DNA of 64,000 nucleotides. Origin: Absidia repens. Taxonomy: Eukaryota; Mucoromycota; Mucoromycetes; Mucorales; Cunninghamellaceae. The translations under genes and the position numbers were made by a program. The notes beneath the pieces were generated by a model. The model was given only the letters and a program-made list of their open reading frames with translations, made no database searches and was not told the DNA's origin. Shown here one piece after another: positions 49,033-60,695 of this stretch; within the stretch, counting starts at the first letter, position 1, and each line of letters begins with the position of its first letter. The stretch spans positions 744,001 through 808,000 of the forward strand of contig MCGE01000004.1 in the NCBI GenBank assembly GCA_002105175.1, read 5' to 3'.

Positions 49033-50794
49033 ATGTCTTCTCAGGTACATTGAAAATAATAGTATCTTATCAAATAAAAAACAATGTCATTAACTTTTAT
49101 TTTATTAAAAGCACTCCCATGACGAACAAGATATCGTCGAAGAAGAATATCTCCAACAAGACGATGTTTATGAAGAAGAAGTAGCTGATCTCGATCAAGG
49201 TGAACCTATGGAGGAAAGCGACGACGACGACATGGAAGGTAAGGATTTTTTGTTCTTACATATGTATTATTAGATACAAATATGATTGTCTGTGGGTATT
49301 CTTTAACCAACCGTTGTTTCAATAGAAAATCCTTTGGAAGGCTATGATATCCGTCAATCCGAAACCGACGAAAACGTATTGGAACTCGCTGACGATTCGG
49401 TACAAGGCTTCTTCGATCATCACGAGCCAGTATACGCGATTGCTATGCACCCCAAGGACAACAACCTTATCGTTAGTGGTGGCGGTGATGACAAGAGCTA
49501 CTTGTGGCGTGCTGATAATGGTGACAAATTATTTGAATTGACAGGTCACACTGATTCCGTTACCGCAGTTGCTTTTAGTGTTGGGGGTGATTACGTTGCC
49601 TCAGCTGGTATGGATGGTCGTGTCCGTGTATGGAAAGTAGAAGATGGTGAACTCGCTGCTTCTGTGGAAGGTCCTGATGAAATTGTGGTAAGTTCGTACT
49701 GACGGTAGATTCAACTATAAATGCATGTCAATTGATAGATATCCTTTATTTATTTCTATAGTGGATGAACTGGCATCCTAAGGGCAACGTCCTTATCGCT
49801 GGTGCTTCCGATTCTACTATTTGGATGTGGGCCAGTGAGTATAAAATGGTGATATATTGAAATAGCAGAAAATGCTCATATGTACAATTTTTTTTTTATC
49901 ACAACAGTGCCTACCGGGAAATTCATGAATATTTTCAATGGACATGCAGGACCTGTCACAGCTGGTCGTTTCACACCTGATGGCAAAAAGATCGTATCCG
50001 TATCAGAAGATACTTCTATGATTATCTGGGACCCAAAGACTGCTGTTGCTGAATACCGTTTATCGGGCGATGATGCTCGTTTCCATCCTGAACCTATCAC
50101 AAGTATGGCCATCAACAAGGACAGTACTCTGATTATCTCAGGCTCCATGGACGGAAAGGCTAGATTGGTGAATATTACAAATGGAACTGTAAGTAAAAGT
50201 GTCTATGTGTGCGCGTATGTGTATTGGACGGGCAGGGGGGGGGAGAACCTTCTATTTGCTTATCAACATCTATATTTTGACAGATTGTTGCGTCTTTGGA
50301 AAATCATACTGACTCTGTTGAAACTGCTGATTTCTGTGATGTGTAAGTAGCTTCTTCTTTGTTTTTCTCTTCTTGGAGATGGTGGCGTGTGTACACTAAC
50401 TGGCTAATTATGTATTATGATATTTTTAGACTTACTCTTGCTGCTACCGGATCAGTCGATGGCACCATTTCTATTTGGGATGTTCAAACACAACGACTTC
50501 GATCAACTCTCAACCATGAGGTAAAATCAAGATAGGTTATCTGAATTACGAGAGTATACTAACAATTTTTTTTTTTTTTTTTTTTTTTTTATCAGGACGC
50601 TATCATCAAAGTAAAATTTGTTGCCAATTCTCCTCTTCTAGTTTCATGCTCTGCTGATCGCAATGTTAAAATGTGGGATGCACGCACAGGTGTCTGTGTC
50701 AAATCATGGCAAGGTCATCGTGACGCTGTTCTTGACTTTGCTGTGTCAAAGTAAGTTATTCACCCGAGAAAATAGAGCCTGCGACATGAATACT

Positions 50795-50832
<38 letters not shown>

Positions 50833-50906
50833 ATAATAATAATAGTGATGGACAAACAGTGGTAACAGCCTCTGATGATGGTGCCTGCTTGGTGTACAAA
50901 TTGTAG
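49033..50906 (+). CDS. SQT1: WD40 protein, Sqt1/AAMP family (ribosomal protein uL16 chaperone)
   Basis: Nine exons (49033-49044, 49112-49238, 49326-49687, 49762-49834, 49908-50188, 50284-50342, 50430-50520, 50596-50750, 50846-50906) give 406 residues; AAMP has about 434 and yeast Sqt1 431. The first 60 residues are strongly acidic. Seven to eight WD40 blades follow: HEPVYAIAMHPKDNNLIVSG, LTGHTDSVTAVAFS, WMNWHPKGNVLIAG, FNGHAGPVTAGRFTPDGKKI, HTDSVETADF, DAIIKVKFVANSPLLVS and HRDAVLDFAVS. In yeast Sqt1 escorts newly made uL16 to the pre-60S particle; function here is by family. The first exon codes for only four residues (MSSQ). It is supported by the start context and by the absence of another in-frame ATG before the acidic segment. 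Confidence 0.92.
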
Positions 50907-51251
50907 ATTATTATCTCCCCTCTCTTCATTTTAGTTTAGTTCATATCTCGTATCATTATTTTATATTATATACTGCATCAGCAATAGACATTTTTTTCAT
51001 ATTTCTTTTTGTTCAAAATAAAATGACATAATAAAAGACTAATGAAACAATCACGCATGAATACATACAAATATATAATATATTTTATTATGAAGAATCA
51101 AATACCAAACAATCAAATACAAAGATAAACTAGTGGGGATTCTGTAATGATATTGACTACTATGATGGATAAATGGGATGTGTGTAGAATGAAGGTATGT
51201 AGGAATATATATGTGTGTGTGTGTGTGCGTGTGTGGGGTGGGCGGAGTAAA
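50907..51251. other. Convergent 3' intergenic region
   Basis: It holds the presumed 3' UTRs of SQT1 (+; AAAATAAAATGACATAATAAA at about 51015-51035) and of TFA2 (-), plus a GT microsatellite at about 51211-51233. No gene was seen. Confidence 0.45.
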
Positions 51252-52651
51252 CTACTTCTTGGGAACATAATCTTTGGAGAGATCGATATGTGATAAATGG
51301 GTGTTGGTAATCTTGATTTTCTTGTTTCTTGTCTTGGCTCTCTTGACCTTGGGCTATGTGCACAAATAAAAAAAAAAAAGGGAGTAAACGTCAATGACTG
51401 CATATAATCTACTACCAAGCCGTATTCTTTCTTCTTTCTTTTTTTCCGTTTCTTACCTCGGCCACCACCTTTTTTTCAAAGACGTCCATCGTTTTCAGAC
51501 CAGCTAATAAGAGGAAGAAGGAGAAAAAAATTGGTCAATGCATAATAGATGACAAGTGCATAAGGATCCATTAACCTACCATTTTCAAGTTCTTTTGGAA
51601 GATCAGTTTCATCAGGTATCTTGATATCAGACCACATTGTTTTGAATTCTATGATCACAGTGTCTTGTCATTAGTACATCTTTCCCTTCACTCCTCCTGC
51701 TATCCCCAGTTCTAGGCAATTATACCTTTATCCATGTGAGTGTTTTGTTCAGGGTCATTGTAGAAGAGCACCCGCGGATTCCCGTCCTTGTTCCGGACAA
51801 CTAGAATTTGACCTTCTCCAGCCAAATCTTCCACCACATCGCCAAGTTTTGAATACGAGTCCTTAAGATCCTTATAGTCCATTCCACCGGAATCCTTCAT
51901 TGATATCAATAGCGTCAATAAATCATCCTGAGATTTGATTTGAAATGTTGGCTATGTAATAGGAAAAAAAAAAAAAAAAAAGGAAGGGTAAGTCAAGCAT
52001 GTATTCGATTATCATGACCACGTTGTCTGCCCCCTCTCCCCGTATTATCCCACTTTCTCCCCTATACTTTTACCTTATAACAGAATGTTTGGTTCACTGG
52101 ATCGAAATCAATTTTATTATTACTGGCCAATTTGTCCCATAGAGCTTGATTCTTGGTTATGTTGACTTTTGTCCGACTTGTTATGCTGACAACCGATTGC
52201 GGTCCATCCGAATCCTAAAACATCGAAGTTAGCTCATATTCATCTGCTGCTTATGTGTCTGTTGCATACGATGCTTACCTTGAGGAACTGTATAACAGTA
52301 TATAGCTGACTCATAGCATGAGTGCCACTTCCAGTATCAGCAGGTTGAGAGTAAACTAACAAAGGAAAAAAAAAAAAAAAAATTGCTGATTGAGTATGAA
52401 GACATCACCATCATTCCTTCATCACATAGATTACAATGTTCTAAACTTATACCTGAAGTCTTTTTGGGTTTCTTTCGTTTATCACCATCAAATGCGCGAC
52501 GTGTGTTGTTTGCGATCGTTGCGTTAGGTCCTTTGTTGCTGCGATCGTCTTGCTTGGTGGTTGTTCCGGTAGCCACCCGTTTAACACCTAGCATTGTATT
52601 GGCATTCAAAGACTTTTTAAAGCTTTTGACTTGATCGTTGAGCTGGGACAT
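51252..52651 (-). CDS. TFA2: Transcription initiation factor TFIIE beta subunit
   Basis: Seven exons (52651-52453, 52355-52279, 52214-52074, 51951-51726, 51648-51580, 51503-51457, 51353-51252) give 286 residues; yeast Tfa2 has 328 and human TFIIE-beta 291. The N-terminal 75 residues are basic and polar (MSQLNDQVKSFKKSLNANTM). Two winged-helix domains follow: THAMSQLYTVIQFLKDSDGP, NQALWDKLASNNKIDFDPVN, then QTFCYKPTFQIKSQDDLLTL and GEGQILVVRNKDGNPRVLFY. The C-terminal part has FKTMWSDIKIPDETDLPKEL and a lysine-rich helix (EPKVKRAKTRNKKIKI), the classical basic TFIIE-beta tail. The protein works with TFIIE-alpha to recruit TFIIH to the RNA polymerase II preinitiation complex. Confidence 0.94.
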
Positions 52652-53230
52652 TGCGTTTCTGTGATATAATCCGTCGATAAATAAAATGAAGAAAGAAAGG
52701 GCAGTTCAGCAAAAATGAAAAAAAAAAAAGAAACAAGGAAGAGATATTGGAAGACACAAGCCCTATCTTTTTATTTTTATTTTTCTCCGTTTCAACCACC
52801 GCGCCCAAATTGACTGCCTCACTCGAAATCCACAAGTCGCCCTCCCCGCCCGGCCTGTCTACCAACTCTAACCCATGAGAAAAACTGGTGGTCAACTTTA
52901 CACCATATATGTTATTTTTCATGTAATATAATAACAGTTTATACTATGATAAGTGCAGGGAAAACGGATTTATTAAATAAGGGAAAAGAAGACCTAAATT
53001 AACAGAAGGGTAGTATGAAGGAAGCTTAAAGTCGATGAGCCAATTTGCTTACTGAGCAAAAAGGGTCTGAGATGAAGGGAAATAGAAAACGTTGGATGAG
53101 GTATACAATTAAAAGACAAATGAATACAATTTGGACAAAATAAATATTTTTTTTATTGATTGACAAAATTCAAGAGGTTGACACTAGATACTAGAGGGGT
53201 AGAGGAAGGGAGATTGAGTATATTCTACAT
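52652..53230. other. Intergenic between ATP4 (3') and TFA2 (5')
   Basis: This 579-bp region has a short GC-rich patch (CCCTCCCCGCCCGGCC, 52841-52856) about 200 bp upstream of the TFA2 start. Elsewhere it is AT-rich, with no gene. Confidence 0.4.
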
Positions 53231-54373
53231 TTAATGAGACTTGGCGACATCTACAATAATAAGAATAATAGAAATTGAAATTGAGTATACAAGATGATTT
53301 CTCAGTGTAAATACAGTTACTTACTTTGGACATCCAATACAGCTTGATCCAAAATTTGTTGTTGGATGGTAGGATCTTGCAAGTCCTTGTGAATCTTTTC
53401 AATCAAATAGGCAGCCAATTGCTTTTGTTCACGTTCACGGACGCTGGTTTCATGACGGACCCAAGAATCGAGGGTGCTCTTGACTTCTTGAGCGACAGCG
53501 ACTTGTTGCTTGAGTTCGAAGGCTTGGGCTTCCAGTTGAGCAGTTTCACGAGAAATTTCGAAAAGAGACTTGGTGACATCAACGAGATCCTTCATTTCGC
53601 CAACTTGATCAATGCGTTCTTGGACAGCAGACTTGTGGTCGTTACGAGCTTGGTTCAATACGGATTTGATACGCTATAAGAAAGAGGTATGTATGTATAT
53701 AAACCTTGTTTTGTTTTTCTTTACAATCCTTCAGCTGTCCTTCACTTACGTTGATATGTTCATTACCCATGGCAGTGAAAGGTTCACGGAGATATTGGAG
53801 CAAGACACCTAAAAGACCAGCAGCACCAACCAAGACCAAGGTTTCTTCGTTGACGATATAAATTTCCTTGGAGATCAAGAAAGTAGCCAAACCAGCACCA
53901 GTAGTGAGGTAGGCGGCCTTGGCAGCACCAGAGTTTCCGGGAAGACTGTCGAGGATGCTAGGTTTCTTTTCTTCGGCTAGAGGGAAATATGTATTAATTA
54001 ATAAATGATGATATCTATCAGCACATAAATATATATAAAAACACGACTTACCTTTAGTTTCGGCAGGAGCAGAGTAGGCACGAGTACTATATATATATGA
54101 AAAAAAAGGATGCATGGTGTTGCATTTTTAGCTCAAGAATGTCGTGGTGTTGCTATGGTGATTGATATAGCTTACAAAGCAATGCCGGCAGCTTTACGAG
54201 AAACGTTGATAGCGGTGGGGCGAGAAGCAGCAGCGACTGTTATACGTAGAGAAAGCCATATTTTTTTATTTTATTTTTTTTGAGAAAATGAAATGGTGAG
54301 TCAGGGTATTCAGTTTGTTTTGATTTTGTTTTCGATTACCTGCAGCATTCTTGGACAATAATCGAAGAGCCAT
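53231..54373 (-). CDS. ATP4: ATP synthase subunit b (subunit 4), mitochondrial
   Basis: Subunit b forms the peripheral stalk of the mitochondrial F1Fo-ATP synthase. Six exons (54373-54340, 54236-54176, 54086-54052, 53976-53750, 53673-53325, 53250-53231) give 241 residues; yeast Atp4 has 244. Residues 1-50 (MALRLLSKNAAVAAASRPTA, then SRKAAGIAL) form an obvious mitochondrial presequence. Two hydrophobic segments, AAYLTTGAGLATFLISKEIY and ETLVLVGAAGLLGVLL, anchor it in the inner membrane. A long alpha-helical stalk follows, starting RIKSVLNQARNDHKSAVQER, in the order of family members. The last exon codes for only six residues (NVAKSH) before the stop; it is needed because the frame otherwise runs into intron sequence. 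Confidence 0.95.
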
Positions 54374-54810
54374 GGTCTATTATTGCAATGAATAAAATAT
54401 GGTGATTAAAATGAAACTAATACACTGTATAAATGAGGGTATTAATAGGTATGTGGGGTCAAAACTTACAACAAATCTTAAAAGTAGGATCTATCAAAAG
54501 TAAAAGAGAAAAAAAAAAAAAAGAGAGAAAGCTTTTACCACCCCCTGGGCCGCACAACAATTTTTTATTTTTTTTTGTTTCCCAGCCCGAGCCAAATTTC
54601 TTTTCACGTCATTTGGGGCCACATATTTAACACCCTAAATCTGTGTTTTAATTTGATATACAAGCACATCACAAAAATAATGCGACAATGATGATTTATT
54701 GATATATACAAAAGCGATATAAAAAGAGGGGAAGAGGTGCCATCTATAATAGCCATTGTGATTATACTAGATAATACAAAAACTATTGCGGTCTATACTA
54801 GGTGAGAAAA
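54374..54810. other. Intergenic between MPP6 (3') and ATP4 (5')
   Basis: This is a 437-bp AT-rich spacer with GGGGCCACATATTTAACACCC at about 54615-54635. The 3' UTR of MPP6 probably lies in 54700-54810. No gene was seen. Confidence 0.4.
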
Positions 54811-55540
54811 CTATTCTGGTTTGATAAATTCAGCCTTCTTGGTGTCGTTGGCAGCCTTCTTCTGTTTCTTGTTTTTGTTGTTCTTGGTATTCCCTTGTTG
54901 ATCCCCTCGGTTTCGTTTTGAGCCATTATTTTCCACTCGTCTTCGCATTTGTTTCATCAAATCTTCATCCGATACCATCTGTTCTTTTTCCTTGCTTTCT
55001 TCCCGTTTTAGTCGTTGTTCAGCTTCTTCATTCGGATTCTTCAAATAAAAATGAAAATAAAAGAACGTTCATCATTTGTAAACATTTCCCTTGTTTCCTG
55101 ATAATTAATGCTACTTACTTCTATGTTTTTATTGAATTTTTGGAAAGATTGTCGTCCTACGTGAGTTGTGTCGGTAAAGGAGAGAAAACTAGGTTGATAT
55201 TCGACCCGAATTTTCCTACAAGTTGGAAGCAACCAAAAATGTTAGTGATAAAGATATACGAACAGGCAACAGTAGCAACCTTTCTACTTACGGCTTTTGT
55301 ACTTCAGTAGACTCATAGTCAATTTTCCATTCAGCTTCAGATATGATACGCTTCCTTTCTTTTTCTATCTGTTCTTGTTGCTCCTTTTCAATCGATCGTT
55401 GCATGAACTGTGAACGACGAAAGCTATGTAAGTGATATATGAATTTATAAATGCATTTTTTCACTATATAAAGTTTTTGTTACCTTCATGCCCATGAGTC
55501 TATTGGATGGCTTTTTTGTTTGTGCGGTAGAATCGGTCAT
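54811..55540 (-). CDS. MPP6: M-phase phosphoprotein 6 homologue, nuclear exosome cofactor
   Basis: Four exons (55540-55484, 55407-55292, 55215-55119, 55038-54811) give 165 residues; human MPP6 has 160. The conserved Mpp6 blocks are RLMGMKFMQRSIEKEQQEQI, RIISEAEWKIDYES, VEYQPSFLSF and HVGRQSFQKFNKNIE. The C-terminal third is highly charged (RLKREESKEKEQMVSDEDLM) and ends in a Lys/Asn-rich tail. Mpp6 binds RNA and the nuclear exosome, helping recruit Mtr4 in rRNA and surveillance processing. It is divergent from the PDI-like gene, with 522 bp between starts. Confidence 0.92.
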
Positions 55541-56062
55541 TAGTATGTGATAAACGTTGAAGTGTTTCAAAAACAAGAAAAGAGAAAGAAAAAAAAAAAG
55601 GTGCGAAATGAAATTTGCCATGGAAAAGCCACTGTCGGGCATTCAATAAAATTAGTTTTGCACGAAAACGTTGAACAGGAGCTAATTTTTTCATGCAGTA
55701 ACGAAGAGGAACTGATGGGATATACCATCACCAACCCACATCAATCAATTAAATTAAACTCTTACATTGACAATTAAAAGAAAGAAAAAAGATTTTATTA
55801 TATGGTACTGTGCAGTTCTGACAAAGCTATATTTTGCAAGGTCACAAACTTTATATATTTATTAACCAAGAAATACAAAAATAAAAAACACTTGATGTCA
55901 ATGTCCATGTACCCACGCCCAGGTTTATCATTTCTAGTGTTGAGTAATGCGATAACCTATGGCAACCATTTTCCGAAAAAAAAAGAACATTTGCGGAGTT
56001 TGCAAATGCAGAATTATGGCTTCCTGTCAATCTTTTTTTTTCATTCTTCTTTTACTGCCTAA
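55541..56062. promoter_or_regulatory. Divergent promoter region (MPP6 / membrane PDI)
   Basis: The 522 bp between head-to-head genes are mixed-composition DNA with no repeat or structured motif that I can support. Promoter role is inferred from orientation. Confidence 0.35.
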
Positions 56063-58053
56063 ATGATTGCTGCCCCTTTTCTGTGTCTGTGTATCCTTTT
56101 TTTGGTGACATGCACCTTTGCATCCAAACAACTTACAAATGACAGTATCAAGCAGAGTATATCCCAAGGAACCTGGTTTGTGTTGTATTACTATCCCTCG
56201 CAAACGCCTGCAGGTAAGGAATGATATATACATGTGAAACATGCCATGCCCAATTCGCCCAGTTGTTCTCTCTAACAAGTTTTCCCCAATTGTCAAATAG
56301 AATCTTCTTGGTACAAACTAGATACTGAATTTGGCAAATTGTCTCAGCATGGTGTTTACCTTGGTCAAGTGGATTGCTCAACACAAAAACAACTATGTGG
56401 TACCGATGGACTCGCTATAGGTGATCATATCAAACTGTATTTCCAAGGAGAGCTGATTAACAAGTACACTTTGGATACTCTAAAGCAACAACAGCAAGTC
56501 GACGAATTTATGAAAAAGCAAATCGTCACTCAACCTTTACATGGCTCTGTCTCACTTACGAAGGAATGGCTGCAAATCATCATATCAAGTGGGCAACCTT
56601 GGTTTATCAAATTCCACGCCCCGTGGTGTCATCATTGTAAAAATCTAGCTCCAGTTTGGGATTCCTTAGCATCGGATATGGCTAGCAATCCAATTAATAT
56701 TGGTCAAATCGACTGTGAAAAGGATCGAGGTAACAACAAAAAAACGAGATTCATATGGAGCTATGATTTGATATACTGATATTTTTGATCATCCATTTGA
56801 CTTAGAACTATGCACATCCCAAAACGTGGTCGGGTTACCCACTTTGAAATTGTGAGTGAACTCCTTGGTTGTTTTTTTTTTTTTTTTTAGTATGTATCTA
56901 ATTGTTTGTTTCTTCTTTTTGACATCAGTTATCATGACAACTTGTCTTTTGTCTACACTGGTGATCGTACTCCGGAAAATTTGAAGAATTACCTTGCGAA
57001 GATGACTGGTCCTCCAATTCATACTATTGATAATTTATCCTTGGAATCAATCTATGAAAATCCTGTCTCTTTGGTTCACATCCATAAAAAGGGTGACTCT
57101 TTGGTAAGTAACTGTTAGTGGGGGGGAGGGGTTAAACTCGAGTAACAGACTCATCATCCCTTTTCTATTTAGGACACCATCAACTTGCTAGCAAAAAAAT
57201 ACTTGGACACCATCCCCTTTTATACAACAGATGATCCCAAAGTGATATCAGCGTTAGGAGTTCCATTCGAAAACAGGCAACAGAGCAAGACGCTCTTGAT
57301 CAAGGATGATGGTGCGGTGCAACAAACCTTTTCTCGGAAGAACAACAAAGAATCAACTATTGCAACAGAACGTGATTATGATGAATGGGTGCACAACAAC
57401 AAGTATCCATTGGTATCTCGGGTGAATTCTGGAAATGTCAATGCTATTCTGAAGGGGGATCGGTTGATTGTCATGATGATTCTTCCAAATGATGGCGCAA
57501 ATGAAGCATTTTCCGCGGTAGCTAGACTCTGGCTCACGGAAACAATGGATGATACAGTCCCAGGTGTCATTTTTGCGGAACTGGATGGCGGTTCATGGAC
57601 AAATTACGTAAAACGGATTTATGGTGTGTCTCTCAATGAACTGCCTGTCATGATGATTGTGGATCCCAAGGTAAGGATGCATGATATGCACTTTTTATTA
57701 ATATTTGTAGAGAGAAACAAAGAGGAAACACTCACATACTTTAACGTCTTTATTATTAGAACAAGGTATTTTTTAATAAAGATCTTGATGGATCTGTCTT
57801 TTCCGTTGAACATCCGATCAAGCTATTTGATGCCTTACAACACACTGAACTACTTGCCGGTCATAAAATGGATATTCTACCTTCTGCATCGATAATCGAA
57901 AAGGCGGTCAACTTTGTCAGCGATCATTCAATGGCATTTGCGACTGGACTACTGTTTGTATGTGCGCTCATCTTCGCTATTAATAGTACTGACACTGAAG
58001 ACACCGTGCCTTATCCAAGAACAAAAGTGGACACCAACAAGAAGGATGATTAG
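56063..58053 (+). CDS. Membrane-anchored protein disulfide isomerase (thioredoxin-domain ER protein, Eps1/TMX-like)
   Basis: Six exons (56063-56213, 56301-56729, 56806-56851, 56929-57103, 57173-57670, 57760-58053) give 530 residues. An N-terminal signal peptide (MIAAPFLCLCILFLVTCTFA) is followed by a thioredoxin-like domain without CXXC (about 21-120). A second domain has the active site KFHAPWCHHCKNLAPVW (CHHC at about 160-163) and the cis-Pro segment VVGLPTLKFYH. Two redox-inactive thioredoxin-like regions follow, then a C-terminal transmembrane helix (MAFATGLLFVCALIFAI, about 487-503) and a charged, lysine-rich tail facing the cytosol. There is no KDEL. A single CXXC with a C-terminal anchor resembles yeast Eps1 and animal TMX3, which act on membrane proteins in ER quality control; exact orthology is uncertain. 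Confidence 0.9.
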
Positions 58054-58919
<866 letters not shown>

Positions 58920-60695
58920 TCAATCCATTTCCAGTTTGATCTTTGTCGCTGTCGTCGTCGCCGTCGTTGAGTCGTGTCCGTGTGTACCATTGGATGATGA
59001 TGATGATGATGATGATGACAAAGAAGATGACGTTGATGTTGATGTTGAATGGGATGCATTTCCTTCCTGGCGATGAGTAGACATGGCAAGGAGTTGGTCA
59101 GAAGGAGAGACTTGTGATGTGGATGGAGTTCCAGCCGCGGTGGTGGTGGCATCGACAGCTGTGGGTGATATATGCACAGGAGAAGAAGGTCGGTGTTGTT
59201 GTTGTTGTTGTTGTTGTTGTTGATGATGATGCTGTCTGCCAACATTGGTATCAATAGGTGGTAATATTGGTTTCGCAGATCGAGGTGATGCTGTGTGTAC
59301 TGTTGTAGTTGGAGTCGATGAAGTGCCTGCTGGTGTACCATTATGACTGGTGGATGATGAGGATGAGCCATTGTTCAAAGTCACAATAGGTTTCGGTAGC
59401 TGTCGTTGTCGTTTGTCCATGTGGAAAGTATCGGCAAAGCTTGGTCTGTAAGGTAATGCTGAAGTCGGTGTGGTGCTGACAGGAGATCCATTTCCACGTT
59501 GAATCTTTGCTTTCAATGCCTCCATCACTTTGTTGTGAGATAATTTGTCGTCTAATTGGTCCGAAACTGAGTGACGTGTACGCTTGTGTCTGGTTGCTGC
59601 AGATGCTGAAATATCATCATCATTGTTGTTGCCGATAGATGGTGATATAGGAGTGGAGGTTTGAGCGGGATTGGAAGACGTTGACGTATTGATAGAAGGT
59701 GGCTGGAGCCGATGACGATGATGCTGAGACCCGGCGCCTGCCGTTGATATTAATGGTGTAGACGTTGACACATTATATCGCGAATTTGTTGTTGATGTTG
59801 TAATTATTGGTGCTGCAGTTGATGAAGAAGATGTGCCTTTGAGGCGTAAGTCAGTTGGAGGGCAAAGAGGATGAGCTGAATGCGGGTAGGCTACAGGTGA
59901 TGAAGGCTGATGTTCATAGTGGGTGGAGTATGTCGATAAGTGCTGAGTATCTGAATGATTGCCTGTAATTCGAGCCAGTACCTGCTGCTGAACAGGTGCA
60001 AGTCCATAAACATAAGATGGCGCCAAAGAGGATGGAGGTGGTAGAGAGGTTCCAGTTATCGCTGGTTTGTCAAACGGAGGTCCTGTTGATGCGTGTGTTT
60101 GTTGATATGTTTTGTCGTAGTAACGTGTCGTCCTGCTTTGTTCCCGTAAGTATTCCAGATCCAACTGCCTGAGTTGAATGCGTGCTTGTTCTGTTTTTAA
60201 CATGTCCCGTGCAGCTTGCCTCTAATAATCATCCGTGTAATATATATTGTAGAAGATATATAAAAAATAAAAAATAAAAGATATAGAAAAATAGTCAGTA
60301 ACTGTTATACACATGATACACACTTGCTCTTCCAGTCGAACTCTACTTCCATGACAAGGGGTAAAAAAGCTGTATGAACTGAAGTATATATGTATAAAAC
60401 CAGTCCTGGTACACCACAATATCACCCAGTTTCCTCATGTTTCCCATGAAAGCCATATCACTTATTTCCCACCCGTCCTTACCTTATCTTCTTCAGCCTT
60501 TGCTAACAAAATATATCGCAGTATATCACTATCATTCTTGTAGGTCTCTAGGATATCCTTCAAGGGGAGGTCGGTATTTATCGCGGTAGTGGCATTGTGT
60601 TTGTGATGTTTGAGCCGAGGTGATAATGGGGCCGGCCATTGAAAAGCACTTCTTGGTGGTGAATAAGAATGAGGATGTGGTGAAGGATTGGTCAT
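58920..60695 (-). CDS. Unrecognised Ser/Thr/Pro/Gln-rich protein with a conserved-looking N-terminal helical segment
   Basis: Two exons (60695-60483, 60221-58920) give 504 residues with phase-0 joining. Residues about 40-105 are helical and charged: LPLKDILETYKNDSDILRYI, LLAKAEEDKRQAARDMLKTE, then ARIQLRQLDLEYLREQSR. They look like a conserved coiled coil, and the join falls within it at EEDK|RQAARD. Everything after is Ser/Thr/Pro/His/Gln-rich and probably disordered, with a short basic patch (RHKRTRHS) and a VMEALKAKIQRGNGSP-like segment near residue 300. The composition resembles fungal transcription co-regulators, but no named domain is visible and I assign no function. The 261-bp intron is longer than its neighbours, so a further small exon within it cannot be excluded. 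Confidence 0.75.

Noticed and set aside
60330..60360. Possible extra small exon (VRLEEQ) in the long intron of the Ser/Thr/Pro/Gln-rich gene.
   Set aside because: Acceptor and donor pairs give lengths that break the frame; the direct join gives a smooth coiled coil.
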